From Gibbula magus (Eukaryota; Mollusca; Gastropoda; Trochida; Trochidae), in NCBI GenBank assembly GCA_936450465.1, contig OW388298.1, positions 7,734,035 to 7,798,034 of the forward strand: a stretch of DNA of 64,000 nt, read 5' to 3'. A program made the translations under genes and the position numbers. Positions 1-12,338 of this stretch are shown here, one piece after another (positions within the stretch are counted from its first letter, which is position 1; each line of letters begins with the position of its first letter). A model generated the notes under the pieces. The model was not told the origin of the DNA, searched no databases, and saw only the letters and a list, made by a program, of their open reading frames with translations.

Positions 1-2390
1 TAAAGACACATTTGTAAAAGTGTGTGAGGCAGATGATTTTCATTGACAATATTATACTCTGTGATGTCCAGTTATCAGAGCAATGAGTTTGACCTCTCTT
101 AGATCTACTTTAAATTTTAAGTAGATGTCAATATATCATCCTGAATTGTTTAGAGCCTCTAGAATCTAGAGCCAGATTGAAGTATGGATGTACCTGCTAA
201 ATATCCTTGCTTAACAGAGAGATATGACAGAGCAGTGCAAGCGTTAAAACTAAATACAGTTGTAGACAGTTTCTTGTCTAATCAATATTGATGTAATTGA
301 AGTTAGATTATATAAATAGATTCTGGTAATGGCCACATAACATCAACATCTGCTTTACTTGCTATCAACGTGATGTAGTTAAATATCACATTTCTACAGA
401 GGAAAACCACGATTTAGTTTGATGAACTCTCATTATAAAAAAAGGTATACATAGCACTGTCTGAAGATCATGTATGGTAAGCCTTTAAGATTAATTAGCT
501 ATCAGATTTCATCAGGTTTTACCCCAGATCTGGACCAGGGTCAACCCTTAGAGTAGTGTATACTCTTACATGGCTTCAGAACGTTCGCGGTAACCAGTTG
601 GCGTCTTGTTGTAGTGTCCTTATTCGGTTCTGTTGATATGACCAATTTGGTGATATTACGGGGCTTGTGTGGGTTAGTTAACTTTAGACTTGATTCAACA
701 ATGATTTGAACCCGCGCTATATGAATGCATCATGGATAGCAACGGAATGTATCAGTTACTCAGTTTGTTGGACAGTAACGGAAGAAATACACCCAGACCT
801 GTCAATGAGTAGTGGTAATATTATGTTAATGTGAGGAGTCATTGGCTACTTGCACTTCTATAGACTGAAATGCCTTAAACACATAATGTATTGCGTATCA
901 TAAATACCAAATGTACACATCAGCACATATAACGTTAATATAGTAGCCACTTCCTTAAAACTATATCTTGTGGGGCAGTACTGAAGACGCGTACGATTAT
1001 AAAATTGTATTGCCATGTTTTTTGTTGTTCTTAATTACAAGGGAATTGCATTCACTTTCACAGATACACCAATACCATTCTATTAACAAAGAGCTTGATT
1101 TCAAAGTAATTTAAGTGAAAGTCTTAAAAGGAAGTCATGGATACATCTCCTATTGATTGACCAGGGAGTCCTTGTTTCATCTAGGTACTGTTTGTAGATG
1201 ATGGTGGAACAGTTAACGATATCAGTACACCGTGCATTGAGTACCTCTTCAATTTAGCATCTGGCATTTACAACATCCTGATTGAAATCCATATGTAATT
1301 TTTTTTTATTTTCATGCATGTTATACATAGTGGATACAGAAAGATCTTCCATTAAATACATTTTTTATTTAACGAGTTAATTGTTTGGTATAATACGAGC
1401 GAAAGCGGGTTTGATACCAAATCATTCACGAATATAATAAAACGGCATTACATGTTCTTTGAAGTGACATCATTATGATGAATTAATTTCCAAAATGAAG
1501 TTGGAATCGGTGGTAATGGTAGTAGTGTATTATGGTATCCCTACCTCTTCAAGTTATTATTACCCCTACTTTTCCAAAACCACCTTTTTAACATGAAGAG
1601 ATATGCTCTACCCTTTCCACAAACACTTTAATCTTAGTCATTACATTTCATACCTTAACAATACTTAGGTGTGCAGACACCTCTATCTATAAATAAATAA
1701 AAATGTCAAATACTACCAGTCGGGGGTGTTAGTAAGTCAGGCTCATTTTTTTTCAAGTCTGTAATAGAGATATACTTCTAAATGAAGTCATTACAAATAC
1801 TGAATTAATTTAATAGATAACTACTGTGGACAGCCCAGATAACTCATTATTTATCCACATATGTAGTCACAAATGTGACCAGGTTTTAAAGATTGAACTA
1901 AGTCTTTACTTCCTCTTTGAATTTAAAGAGGAAGTTTAACTTAAGGGCAAACGTTGAATTTGAAGAAAAAGTTCAATTTAATTTCATTTCTATTTAAAAT
2001 GAATATCATCAGTTCACAATAATTGAAACAATTATTTACTTTAGTGTGAATGTAATATGATATAATCAGTAGTTTTTGCTTGAAATAAACGCTCAGGGAA
2101 TCTTGCTGTGTCAGAGTAATCATGCTGTTTGGGGAACAAAAGTATTATGGTATCTTGTTTATATAGAAATGTTCAAAATGTACTTTGCTTTTAGTCAATA
2201 AATTCGTACATATTTAACACATGAGTAACAGGAGTAGTCAGAATGGCCAAGAACGTCCACCATGTGTTTCGTGTTGTAAAATGTAAGACTGTTGGTTGTA
2301 GATTGTTTGACTTCCATTAATATCTCCAATGGAAGGAGATGATAGGACATTGACCGTGTGTTTATATTTCCACCTCGGTGATAACTGGTC
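1..2390. other. AT-rich unique sequence, no gene seen
   Basis: No open frame longer than about 60 codons and no recognisable domain is visible on either strand. The only structure I can support is the small imperfect palindrome at 1366-1440, listed separately. It could be intergenic or intronic. Confidence 0.6.
1366..1440. repeat. Short imperfect fold-back (AACGAGT...ACGAAT type)
   Basis: The left arm runs AACGAGTTAAT then TTTGGTAT, and the right arm has GATACCAAAT then ATTCACGAAT in inverted order. The centre holds a GAGCGAAAGCGGG loop. The same layout (CGAGT, AAT, GTAT, loop with GAGCGA) recurs at 39.38, 58.27 and inside the 26.7 kb element. I read it as a decayed member of one fold-back family. 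Confidence 0.4.
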
Positions 2391-2394
2391 AGCT

Positions 2395-2560
2395 GCGAAA
2401 ACCTCGCTTCTCTGCCCTACAATAATTGGGTGTCGCGGGAATCCTTCCAAACTCAACAAGAAACTGACAAGTTGTTTATTGCCGTGTCTCTCTGTGAACG
2501 CAATTACCCATCTCAATTAACTATCAATTATTAATTATGTTTATCAACTCATCTACCAGC
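2395..2560 (+). repeat. Degenerate dispersed repeat, copy 1
   Basis: Shares a pattern with 2970-3110 and 11320-11445: a CAACAAGAAA block, then a GTG(A)A.GCAATTA block, then ATCAAT.ATTAAT.ATGTTT about 60-100 bases later. The copies are diverged and gapped, so the family is not identified and limits are approximate. Confidence 0.4.
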
Positions 2561-2969
2561 AGTTGTATAGACTAAGAGTGCATTCCCATTTCCTCAGCGA
2601 ATGGACTTTTTAATGGTAATTAAACATTGTTATGCAATTGAAATTCAAATTTTCTCATTTTATGACAATGGCTGTATGGTGTCATGCAGGGAAACATACA
2701 GGACTTGAATATTGAACTATTTGACAGTGTTTCATAGACCGATAACGGTGTCTTGAATAAATGGAAAATGTCGTTACAAAGTGAAACATTTAAATGCTTA
2801 TACTTCAAAAGTGATCAATGCATTATACATACATTTACATTAATGTTAGCGTCATAAAGGAATCGATACTATTTATATATGTTATGGTCAACCAGGCATG
2901 AATAATCTACAATTAGTTAAGAATTCAACTTCCTTTTCACTGGCTTTCAAAGCACACCACACCTTAACG

Positions 2970-3110
2970 ATAAGTTGGAGCGCCTAGTTATGTCCATTAT
3001 CAACAAGAAATTGGTAAAGTGTTCAGTGGACTCTCTCTTTGTGGATACAATTATTGGTCTTGATGAACCTTTAATTATTAATCATGTTTGTTCTGCAAGT
3101 CATAGAGTGG
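2970..3110 (+). repeat. Degenerate dispersed repeat, copy 2
   Basis: Contains CAACAAGAAATTGG at 3001-3014, then GTGGATACAATTATTGG and ATTATTAATCATGTTTGTT-like sequence, the same order as copies 1 and 3. It lies about 570 bases after copy 1 in the same orientation, so a local duplication is possible. Confidence 0.4.
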
Positions 3111-3487
3111 CGAATGGATGAAGACAACTGTTCCGGATAAACAACTTCTTTGTTCTTTGTAGGCGACGCCTCATCATAGATTCTACTGCGTTGTCAAGCA
3201 AAAGATCTTGATTCGTGTTTTGTTTTCAAGAATACAAGTAGCAAAGGTAGGAACCAGTTCCAAATACAAGGGAACACATGCGCAGGGTTATAAAGGAATA
3301 CCATGACTATTATTTGGTTCAATTAGCTTTTATATCTTGCCCGGAGTTCTCCAATGTTAGATGTTTAAAGATAGAGACATACAACTGCTGTGTTTCGAAC
3401 AGACAACTTAACCGTTAGGAAACAACTCTATATGGAGTGCAGCGGTATATAAGAACAAATGTCAATGTTTTAGTTGATGTGTACTAA

Positions 3488-3519
3488 GGAGAGAGAGAGT
3501 GAAGGGGGAGAGGGAGAGA

Positions 3520-3573
<54 letters not shown>

Positions 3574-4029
3574 GCTATACAGAGGTAGAGAGGGATAGAG
3601 AGAGAACTATAAAGAGGTAGAGAGAGAGAGAGAGCTATAGAGAGGTAGAGAGGAAGAGAGATGGAGAGAGAGGGATAATGAGGGAGAGAGAGAGAGAGGA
3701 GAGATAGCTATAAAGAGGTAGAAAGGGAGAGAGAGGGAGAGAGAGTGAAGGGGTAGAGGGAGAGAGAGGGAGAGAGAGAGAGAGGGGGGGGGGGTAGAGA
3801 GGGAGACAGGGATAGAGAGGGAGAGAGAGAGAGCTATAGAGAGGTAGAGAGGGATAGAGAGAGAGCTATAAAGAGGTAGAGAGAGAGAGCTATAGAGAGG
3901 TAGAGAGGAAGAGAGATGGAGAGAGAGGGATAATGAGGGAGAGAGAGAGAGGAGAGATAGCTATAGAGAGGTAGAAAGGGAGAGAGATGGAGAGAGAGAG
4001 AGGGGAGATATAGCTATAGAGAGATAGAA

Positions 4030-4080
<51 letters not shown>

Positions 4081-4166
4081 TATAGAGAGGGATAGAGAGA
4101 GAGAGGGGGATAGAAAGAGAGGGATAGAGAGGGATATAGAGAGGGATAGAGAGAGGGGTAGAGAGA
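3488..4166. repeat. GA-rich polypurine tract (GA)n/(GAGGTAGA)n
   Basis: About 680 bases almost purely of purines on the + strand: long GA runs mixed with GAGCTATAGAGAGGTAGAG-like islands and a G11-like run near 3785. A segment around GGATAATGAGG recurs 255 bases later (3673 and 3928), so part of the tract was duplicated. A minus-strand open frame of about 93 codons here is only Ser/Leu low-complexity translation. Confidence 0.95.
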
Positions 4167-4169
4167 TAT

Positions 4170-4686
4170 ATGATATGAACACTTTCCTATTGTTGATTGA
4201 TTTGAAAACCAGCAACAGAGCTGAAGCTACACAGTTAGTCACTAGTCTTGGGTCTGACTCTCATTCTTATTTCCTAATAATGAACCAGAATGGTTAACTG
4301 TTTGACGTCACAATGTTAGCGTGGCTGGCACAATGGAGAAGGGCAAGTTTAAAATTGTTGCGCTAAGGGTTTTTTCGATCAGATACGAATGTACTATCTA
4401 CTCTGTAAATGGATACGTGAGATATCGCAAAATATATTGCAAAGATTTACAGTCGGAGGTAGGTACGCAGGAAATGGGTTCCTCGTATAATGCCTAATGG
4501 CTAACGTACAATATCGATGATTGCTTGCTTTTGCCCGGCATCGTGCAAGGTACAACATTAAGAGGAACATTCTAATATTATTATAAAGAAAACATTTTGT
4601 ATAAATATTGCAAATATAATCTATGCTTTGCAGAGTATTTATACTAAACAATTATGCATAATTATATATAATATAATATATAATAT
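4170..4686. other. Unique sequence with a TGACGTCA site
   Basis: No gene is seen. A full palindromic TGACGTCA (CRE-type) motif lies at 4313-4320. The stretch 4660-4690 is an AT-rich run of TATAATATAAT type that directly precedes the LINE fragment. Confidence 0.5.
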
Positions 4687-5072
4687 AATTTACCAATTGA
4701 AACGGGTCGATGGAATTCAGCGCCTAAAGAAGAACGATTGTGCAAACTATGTAATACTAATGCTGTTGGGAACGAGTTACATTATTTTTTTATATGTGAT
4801 GCCCTTCAAATACAGCGAGATACTTATCTTCCGAAACAAACATATGATCTCCAAAAACCCTTTATGATATAGAAATTATTATGCAATAGAGGTACTAAGC
4901 ATTTAAAGAATTTAAAATTATTTCTGAATGAATTGTTTAAATTGTTTAAATACAATTCAAATGAAGTGTCCAGTCACTTGTCATGTATATATTTGTTTAT
5001 TGATGAACATATTTAATATTATCATGTACTACCTTTGGTTGGTTGAGAAATAAAATGTTCTGTCTGTCTGTC
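4687..5072 (+). mobile_element. 5'-truncated non-LTR retrotransposon (LINE) remnant, ORF2 C-terminus and 3' tail
   Basis: One forward frame from 4687 to 5016 reads as the C-terminal end of a LINE reverse transcriptase. It begins with a LPIETGRW segment (LINE proteins commonly carry ETGRW here). It continues into a zinc-knuckle CKLC, nine residues, H, four residues, C, then Leu/Lys-rich sequence. A TAG stop at 4870-4872 interrupts the frame, which stays open for another 47 codons to the TAA at 5014. After a short 3' UTR with AATAAA (5048) the element ends in a TCTG tetranucleotide run at about 5056-5071, typical of LINE 3' ends. The reverse transcriptase and endonuclease domains are missing, and the sequence upstream turns into AT-rich repeat, as expected after incomplete reverse transcription. 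It is a dead copy. The clade is not certain: CR1-like or another Jockey-group LINE are possible. Confidence 0.7.
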
Positions 5073-5395
5073 AAATATTCTTATCAGAATGAAAAGGTCG
5101 ACTCAACTTTAAGTTAAACAATATACCAGAGTGGTGTTTTGAGAAAAGAAGATTACAACAATGTCGTGTGGTGTTTGTTTTATCCTTAAACAATAAGAAA
5201 TGACATTTAAAATAATCCTCTTAATTCTCAGTTGCTTTATGCAGAAGGCAATATTTCACATCTGAGTGGGTAACCAAAGTGACAGACTTTCCTTTGTACA
5301 TGTGGCAATACCTTTATACCGTGCACCTGGGGACTGATTCTATGAGGTGAAAGAATGTCCTTTGACGCTACATGAGGCATACAACGACTTCTTAA

Positions 5396-5750
5396 AGGGG
5401 CAGTAGCACGTTTTTTCGCTGAAATAAGTTGATGAAATGTTTTTGAAAAATAATGTCACTAATGGTAAAACACCCTTCCCTCTTCGGAAAATCAAGTTAA
5501 AAAATGAGTGTACATGGTTCCATAAAGCCATGGGAATCGTTTTTGTCAAACAAAATAATAAATTGTGTTCACAATAAAATGGCCGCCATGCAATTTTTGC
5601 TTAATACGCAATACCGTTATTACCACTACGCATAATTGGTTTGTGTAATATGATGTTTTACCTTTTGAAGTAAATATAAATGACATAAACTATCATTATA
5701 AATGGGAAATTTGAAAAAAGAAAATTTGCCAAAAACGTGCTACAGCGCCT
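5396..5750. mobile_element. TTAA-flanked MITE, copy 1
   Basis: The 355 bp element is flanked by TTAA at 5392-5395 and 5751-5754. The left end is AGGGGCAGTAGCACGTTTTT. The right end is its inverted form with three changes near the tip. A second copy lies at 38298-38650 in the same orientation, alike throughout, including an AATGGCCGCCATGCA block. No coding capacity is seen. TTAA duplication is used by piggyBac and Kolobok transposases, but which mobilised it is unknown. Confidence 0.8.
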
Positions 5751-5754
5751 TTAA

Positions 5755-7003
5755 ATGCAACTATCAGTATTTCATTTTATTTGGCCTTGACAAGTGCGAA
5801 GATGCCACACGTGCTGATTAGATTCAATTCAATTCCACACTCAACATATTCACCCCATATGGCAATAAATACTTTCTAATTAAATCCAACAACGGTTTTG
5901 GTTTAAAAGCCAAAGTCAGACGTCATTTTTACTTGATTGCTCGTTTTCTTTATGTCTTCGTCAGATAAGTTTCCAAAATTACGTTTGACTTAGTACATTT
6001 CCCTCGAAGCAGCAAGGTGTTCACATTAAAATGAAGAAGGTAGTGATCTAACTGATTTAGGGATACTAAAACACTCAGAGTGGTGTTTTAAATATGACAC
6101 CATGATTGAATAGTCAACCATCCGACTGTTTGAACCCTTAATCACATGAGACCTAAAATCTACCTCTCACACTGAAGAGTTTCACAAAGTTGTCGCTTTA
6201 TACATGTACGTCGCATGTACGGCTCACGTATCGGGTCGAGATGTTTTACCCTCTAACGTAACGATATATTGTATGAACTTTAATAATAAATGTAAAATAT
6301 AAAAACAAATATATGCAAAATACAAAATGTCTAAAAGAAGCATAGTGATTTGTAAGGTATGTTGATGTATTTTTTAAAATGTAAAACGCCTGTAGAGAAC
6401 GATATGTAATGATGATGAATTTGAGAAATGTTTGGACATTCTTTCCTAGAAGTCATATTTTTCATCAGGAAAAGAGTTTTATTTTAATCTTGCTGCTGTA
6501 ATGTATATCATTTCTATATACCTTTAAAAAGCTCAACATGAATTGTGCTAGCGGTGTGCTTATGCGGAGAAGTGCATTTCATTCCTGTAATGTCTCCAGG
6601 TTTATTGGGTTATGCAGTCGCATGTACGGTTCAATGGATTCGACTGAAAAGAGTAATCCTGGCCCCCTTCCAGGAAGCACTAAGATGGTCGTAAGTTTTT
6701 ATACTTTGGTGATCTTAATGTATTGTTATAGAATCGGAATTAACTTAAAAGGATTCTTAGCCATGTCGCATGCAGTATACGTAGACTTTGTATATATAAA
6801 TGAGATTCGTGGAGCGGCAACTAAGTATTAATATCACAAAACTATCAACTTTGATGCAATATAAATCGTTCGTACTTACATTTTACAAGCACCGTGTTTC
6901 AATCATCGCTCAGTTAAATTATCCCAGGTATGCCTGAAAAATTAGGAATATACTATGAACATGGCTTTCTTGATCAATCTCATTAAAATCAGATCGAACG
7001 TAC
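5755..7003. other. Unique sequence with one possible exon-like segment
   Basis: Mostly AT-rich DNA without repeats that I can place. The only segment with coding-like texture is 6538-6700, given separately. Confidence 0.5.
6538..6836 (+). other. Open frame of unknown status (97 codons)
   Basis: Starts with a true ATG at 6538 and is open to 6836. The first 55 residues have balanced composition (residues 22-41 include IGLCSRMYGSMDSTEKSNPG), and a GTAAGT splice-donor-like site follows at 6690. The rest looks like translated intron. The reverse strand of the same segment is also partly open and has a TTAG acceptor-like site at about 6680, so even the strand is uncertain. I do not recognise the protein. 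It could be a decayed transposon piece. Confidence 0.15.
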
Positions 7004-7216
7004 CAGTCCTATCTCACTGCGTTTGACACCCGAGAACAGCTCGGCAGGGGTCACTTTGTAAGTGATCTTTCACCTTCCTTCAATCCAACCAATCACAGGC
7101 TCGTTCAGATATTGAATCAGTCGATGTACTTGTCGCCGATTAGCTGGAGTGAAAGGTCTTCTTAAGGGACCCCTGTCGAACAGTACTCAGATCACGAACG
7201 CAGCGAGGTACGACTG
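7004..7216. repeat. Fold-back element, arms of about 90 bp
   Basis: The left arm (from CAGTC at 7004, through CTGCGTTTGA, GAGAACAG, CAGGGGTC and CTTTCACC) is matched in inverted order by the right arm ending at 7216. Pairing is imperfect, with several small mismatches. The centre is about 70 bp of unique sequence. It has the form of a non-autonomous fold-back element. No clear target duplication was found. Confidence 0.65.
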
Positions 7217-7679
7217 TTATGTTATATCTGCTTAATGAGGTTGACATATCGCAACATGAAAACCATTTGATGAACCGCATAAAATCCATAAAGCATGGTC
7301 CTGCATTCATAACAAAGTCGAAAACTGCCTATCAAATGCCTTTTGTCAGCATACGTATACACATCGTCGGTCTCATCATTGTCAATATTGTGGTGCGGCC
7401 CGGACGTGCATGCATCCGAGGGAGAACTAAATCTGGTTTCCCGGGTATTATCAGTCACACGCAAGGCAACTTGTAGCGAACCTTGGGTAAACACGTGTGT
7501 CTCCACGCTCGTGACTTAGTGTTCATTGAGGTAATAAACCAAGTTGAGACTGCATCGTCTTGTTATATTTGTTGGTGCAACACTATTACAAGTCAAGGGA
7601 TATAAGCCCTACACACGCTTACATCATTGACAGTTGAACAATAAACCACCTGACGTTTTGAACTACCTGCATATAGTCG

Positions 7680-7860
7680 TAAGCTGTTGGTAAGGCCAGT
7701 GCTGGCGACAGTTGTCTGAATCTGAGGTCGTGGGTTCGAATCCCGCCAGGGACTTGACCCTAAAAGGTAGATTTGTACTATTGTAGGTATACTGTTATCC
7801 CAAATGTAACAGTGTTCGATGTATTCACTATCTAAATGGCATGTATTTCTAATACCTACA
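7680..7860 (+). mobile_element. tRNA-like SINE fragment
   Basis: A perfect RNA polymerase III B-box, GGTTCGAATCC, lies near 7733 inside a pairable T-arm (GTGGG ... CCCGC). The acceptor and anticodon stems do not form, so it is not a working tRNA gene. The sequence downstream (ATCCCAAATGTAACAGTGTT, then TTCACTATCTAAATGGCATGT) is shared in diverged form with about 31.91 kb and 60.75 kb, as expected of a SINE body. Confidence 0.55.
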
Positions 7861-10780
7861 TGTTAAGATGAAAACATTGAAAAATTTGACAATCCATTGC
7901 AGTATGAACATATTTACTGTTATTTTCAGTTTAAATCATAATATTAATCACAGACGTACTGTGTTCTACAGGGATCTAGCGGTGTTAGTCAGATTGGTAC
8001 ATGCAGTAGCCGGGAATAATTCCAGATACGTTTGAAATTGATATCAATTATCTGTAATGGTCTTATCATGACTATAACAAGTTATCAGTCAATATAAGCA
8101 TGGTTTGTGTTTTGTATGGCATCTAATCATGGTTCTTGGTTTGGATGTTTTATGACACCAGCGTCTCTTTTGCTTATATACATTTCTTTGAGTAAGAGTA
8201 TCAGACTGTTCCTTTAAATAAGAACAGAGAAAATAACTCCGTGTTCATGATAAACAACACACGATGTATGGTTTGTGGTAATATCAGTTGATGTATTGCC
8301 GGCAACAGTTCACATAAATGCTGACCAAGACATTCATGCATTGTCAAATTAATCAACATCTTCAGGAGAATAAAGCAACAACAAGGCCTTTGTCCAATTC
8401 AAAGTAATTGCTACATTCTGTTTTTAGGAATCTTCTATACTCGTCGGCAAACATCCCGGTTTTTATCTCTCTGAAGAAAAAAAACAACAACGCCCTGTTG
8501 ATTTATCCTGTTATCAGGTATGCTAATATTGTGATTTTTCCCCATGATTCATTTTTTTTCAGCGTCCTGTCAATAGAAATGAACAGTGTAAATAGCATTT
8601 AGCAAATCCTCTGCCCGGTCCATAAACAAATCGTTCGTCTTTCATCCTGATGTAAATACAATATGTTTAAAGTGATGTTTCCTTTTTGCAGTATGTCAGT
8701 GAATGTTTGGTCCACATGAGTGTACGATGTATTTCCGCATTTAAGACCGTTAAATGCACATCGTTAACGGAAACTCTTTTGAAAAGAATGTTATTCATAG
8801 ATTTAAAACAAACATCCGTAATGGATCCGACTGAGAATTCGGTCAACAATTCAAGAATGCTTAGTTAAGAGACATCATACCCCGTGTACTGAGGGAACCC
8901 TTGACAATCTGTGTGTACATATGGACATGAAACAATATCATAGTCGCTCATTTTGCATGTACATACAATCCAATTTCACTCTCCCATTGCACCAAATCGA
9001 TATAATTCTCAACTAGTAAACATGACTGAATGATAATTCCAAATAGTTTATTTTAGTTGATTTCTGGATATATGTATGTACCTTTTATTCAGTTGTGATT
9101 ATATGATTACAATATATAGCATTTATATTGTATCGTTTCCTTTTTTCCGGTGTCTTATAACGCACATATGACATATACCTACGAGCTATGTGGTTGTGAT
9201 GTCATTATACGAGGATATATACTAAAGTTGAACAGATCATGTCTCTGTCAACTTTCAGCTATTCAACGTTAAATATTCCATAGTTATAACGTAGAACAAT
9301 TGGTATCAGCTGTGATTAGTGGATACAGCTTATGGCACTGTGTTTGTATGGTCTCCGAGTGTCACGTGACCTGGGCACGTCTGGACATGAATGAGAGTAA
9401 TTCATTCAACTGATTGAAAGGTCACACCATAAGAGAATAATAGCCATTGAATGACACCTTTGTCTCCTACAGCAGGATATTGATGCAGTTTGAAAATTTG
9501 TTTGGTAAAGTATCTATCATATATCTGCTATAATGTTTGAAAGAGAATTAGTTTAAATAACATATATATGACAAATTGCAATAATCCTCGACAAATTACA
9601 ATAGTAATAGTTCATGAAAATCAGAAGTAGGTTCTTCAGTGAGCTTCCATCATCTAGTGGGTGGGAGTCTAACGCACTTACATACTTTATCCGTTTTATT
9701 TCTAAACAGAGGAAGTAAGTATTATTCAATTGACACATAAATACTTCCAAAATGTCCCCAACATAGGTTACAGAACGTTTGTGAGCAGTTCATCACTTGG
9801 TCTAACTACATTTACAACAACATTTCCATTACATTCCAGGTGTATCATGTTCAGAAGACTATGTAAATGCCGGGCGTTACCGGATGCCCATGACATTTTT
9901 ACCATCTTTGAGAATATTTAATACCGAATCTTTCATTGGCTATACAATGGTTCCATGGGTCTAGGTATCCGATACCTTGTCGCTATATTGACTGGAATGT
10001 GTTTGACTGAAACGTGCGACAGCTACAAGAATAGGGCAGCAGAACTAAACTGTCATGAACAATAAGCATTAATTCTCGAATAACAGAAAAGGATAAGAGA
10101 TTAGTTTTATCCATGTACGTAAAGCACATTAACAGTTTAGCAACCTCATCTCGCAGGACTATTAAAGTATCAATGTCAGTCCCTCAGACAAGCGACTAAT
10201 GATTTACCCAAATGCAGCCTCACAGATGGAGTGCACTGTTCAGCCAGCTCGAAACTTACACTCCCCTTCTCGTAGATCGTCAGGATTTGTTAATAGTTTC
10301 TGCATGAAATGATTGAAATGAGATGACACAGTTAGGTGACGACGTATCGGGATGCTACATATGTGCAAGGGCATGCTTTTAACCAATATCAGTGCTTTCC
10401 CGATCTGCGGTGTGTTTGATAGACGCATGGGTGTTATTGTTGTTATCAAACTAGATTGCTGAACCTTGCGTCCCAAAGTTCAACACGCCTGTGTTTAATG
10501 ATAATAAAACAGTAAGTATCTCACACAGCATGTATTGTTTAAATGTTTGTCGTCTATAGATCGACATTTTTAGTCTCTACTGTGATCTGTGAGCTGTTAT
10601 TCTTCGCTACACTATCTTCCCAATATTTTCAAGTTCGAAGATGTTTACGGAAAAGGATATTCTTTTGACACGCATGTCTACTTTTATGATATATTTCTAA
10701 TCCGTTCAAATACCTCGTCTAAAAATGAAGAAAATGAAAGGATATTGACAATATGTTGAGATGTTCGTCTAATTGACAAC
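7861..10780. other. Unique AT-rich sequence, no gene seen
   Basis: About 2.9 kb without recognisable domains, arrays or terminal repeats. Open frames are at most about 78 codons and have no supporting features. Confidence 0.5.
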
Positions 10781-10796
10781 TGGCCAGCAATGAGCC

Positions 10797-11297
10797 ACAA
10801 ACCAGACATCCAACCAGACAACCAACCAGACAATCAATCAGACAACCATCCGGACAACAAACCAGACAACCAACCTGACAACCAACCTGACAACCAACCA
10901 GACAACCATCCGGACAACCAACCTGGCAACAAACCAGACAACCAACCTGACAACCAACCTGACAACCAACCAGACAACCATCCGGACAACAAACCAGACA
11001 ACCAACCTGACAACCAACCTGACAACCAACCAGACAACCATCCGGACAACAAACCAGACATCCAACCAGACAACCAACCAGACAATCAATCAGACAACCA
11101 TCCGGACAACAAACCAGACATCCAACCAGACAACCAACCAGACAATCAATCAGACAACCATCCGGACAACAAACCAGACAACCAACCTGACAACCAACCT
11201 GACAATCAATCAGACAACAATCCGGACAACCAACCTGGCAACAAAACGGACAACCAAACAGACAATAAACCGGACAACCAACCGGACAACCAACCAC
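10797..11297. repeat. 12 bp minisatellite (ACAACCAACCAG type), about 42 copies
   Basis: Tandem 12-mers of the CCAGACAACCAA type with variants (CCTGACAACCAA, CATCCGGACAAC, CAATCAGACAAT). The variants recur in a longer order of roughly 60 bases. The unit is a multiple of three and free of stops, so frames stay open on both strands. The forward one, from a true ATG at 10790 to a TAA at 11315-11317, would encode 175 residues of the tetrapeptide PDNQ. A minus frame gives a Cys every fourth residue but has no ATG. I see no promoter or flanking exon. The array abuts a dispersed repeat at 11320. Confidence 0.9.
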
Positions 11298-11319
11298 ATC
11301 TGTTTGATAAACGGTAATT

Positions 11320-11445
11320 GGACGTGGCGTGAATCTTTCCAATATCAACAAGAAATTGGGTATTGCGACGTTTCGCAGTGAATGCAATTACAGAGCTTAA
11401 TAGGCCATCAATCATTGATCATGTTTGTTTAACACGTCAGTGATT
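11320..11445 (+). repeat. Degenerate dispersed repeat, copy 3
   Basis: Carries CAACAAGAAATTGGG near 11347, GTGAATGCAATTA near 11379 and ATCATTGATCATGTTTG near 11410, in the same order as the copies near 2.4 and 3.0 kb. It begins right after the 12 bp array. Confidence 0.4.
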
Positions 11446-12195
11446 AGGTGTAGATCTAAAGAACAAGTGAGTTTCTAGCATTTGCTTTCACCTTTGAAAT
11501 ATACCCTCGCCAAAGATTTGTCACTTGACAGTTGAGCTTAACGGCTAACTGAAAGCATGTACAATGTATGCTTCTTTTGTGAAGTGTCACGGTTGACCCA
11601 ATGTGCGACATTTGAAACATATTCAATAAAATCATATCATATTTTGAGGTAGAAAATAACATTATAGCATAGTTTCACATTAATTACGTCTGATAGGATA
11701 TTATATCTCATGATTTGAATTAGTCACTGATAACTGTATTTCTGAGTTTTAAAAGGAAATGTGATGAATGAAAATACAAAGGAGCGTCGAGTGTCGTAGT
11801 GAAGATACATTATGTAAAGAATGACGCAAACATTGATGATTAATTAATTTTCGATAATATCGCCTGTTACGCAGCATCTATACTTCAAATAAAGCTTTAC
11901 TCCAGCTACCTACTCACACAGTGTCAATGTATACTAAGGGTTCTCCAGTGTATAGACGATTCTCCTCCGCCAGCGAGCGAATGATCTCTGTCTGAAAACT
12001 TGATTAACTTTGATCACCTGTACTAGTCATTTAGTACCACCATGCTCTCCAATTGATGTATGCAATTTTATAATTTATATAACTACAGACCGTTTATATA
12101 AAACAGGTATGATGAGGTAAACGTCTAACTGAAGACGTACATCAACTATCAAATTCCATATATCTCCTTATTGTTTCGAAGCTTTATTAGTGATT
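11446..12195. other. Unique sequence, no gene seen
   Basis: AT-rich, no repeat family or domain recognised. Confidence 0.5.
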
Positions 12196-12198
12196 CAT

Positions 12199-12338
12199 TT
12201 TATAATATAATATAACATAAAATAATATAATATAAAATAATATAATATAATATAATATAATATAATATAATATAATATAATATAATATAATATAATATAA
12301 TATAATATAATATAATATAATATAATATAATATAATAT
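12199..12338. repeat. (TATAA)n microsatellite
   Basis: An almost pure pentanucleotide run, about 28 copies. The first third carries a few variants (TAACATAAAATAA) and the rest is uniform, as expected of recent slippage. Confidence 0.97.

Noticed and set aside
2238..2516. 92-codon minus-strand frame near 2.4 kb
   Set aside because: It overlaps a degenerate repeat and an opposing frame, and has no recognisable feature.
3961..4242. Ser/Leu repeat frame on the minus strand
   Set aside because: Translation of the GA-rich tract only.
7680..7760. Functional tRNA gene
   Set aside because: The B-box and T-arm are good, but the acceptor and anticodon stems cannot be formed. SINE origin fits better.
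10719..11387. 222-codon Cys-rich minus-strand frame (Cys every fourth residue)
   Set aside because: It begins at TTG rather than ATG and merely reads the complement of the 12 bp repeat. The regular Cys spacing follows from the unit length.
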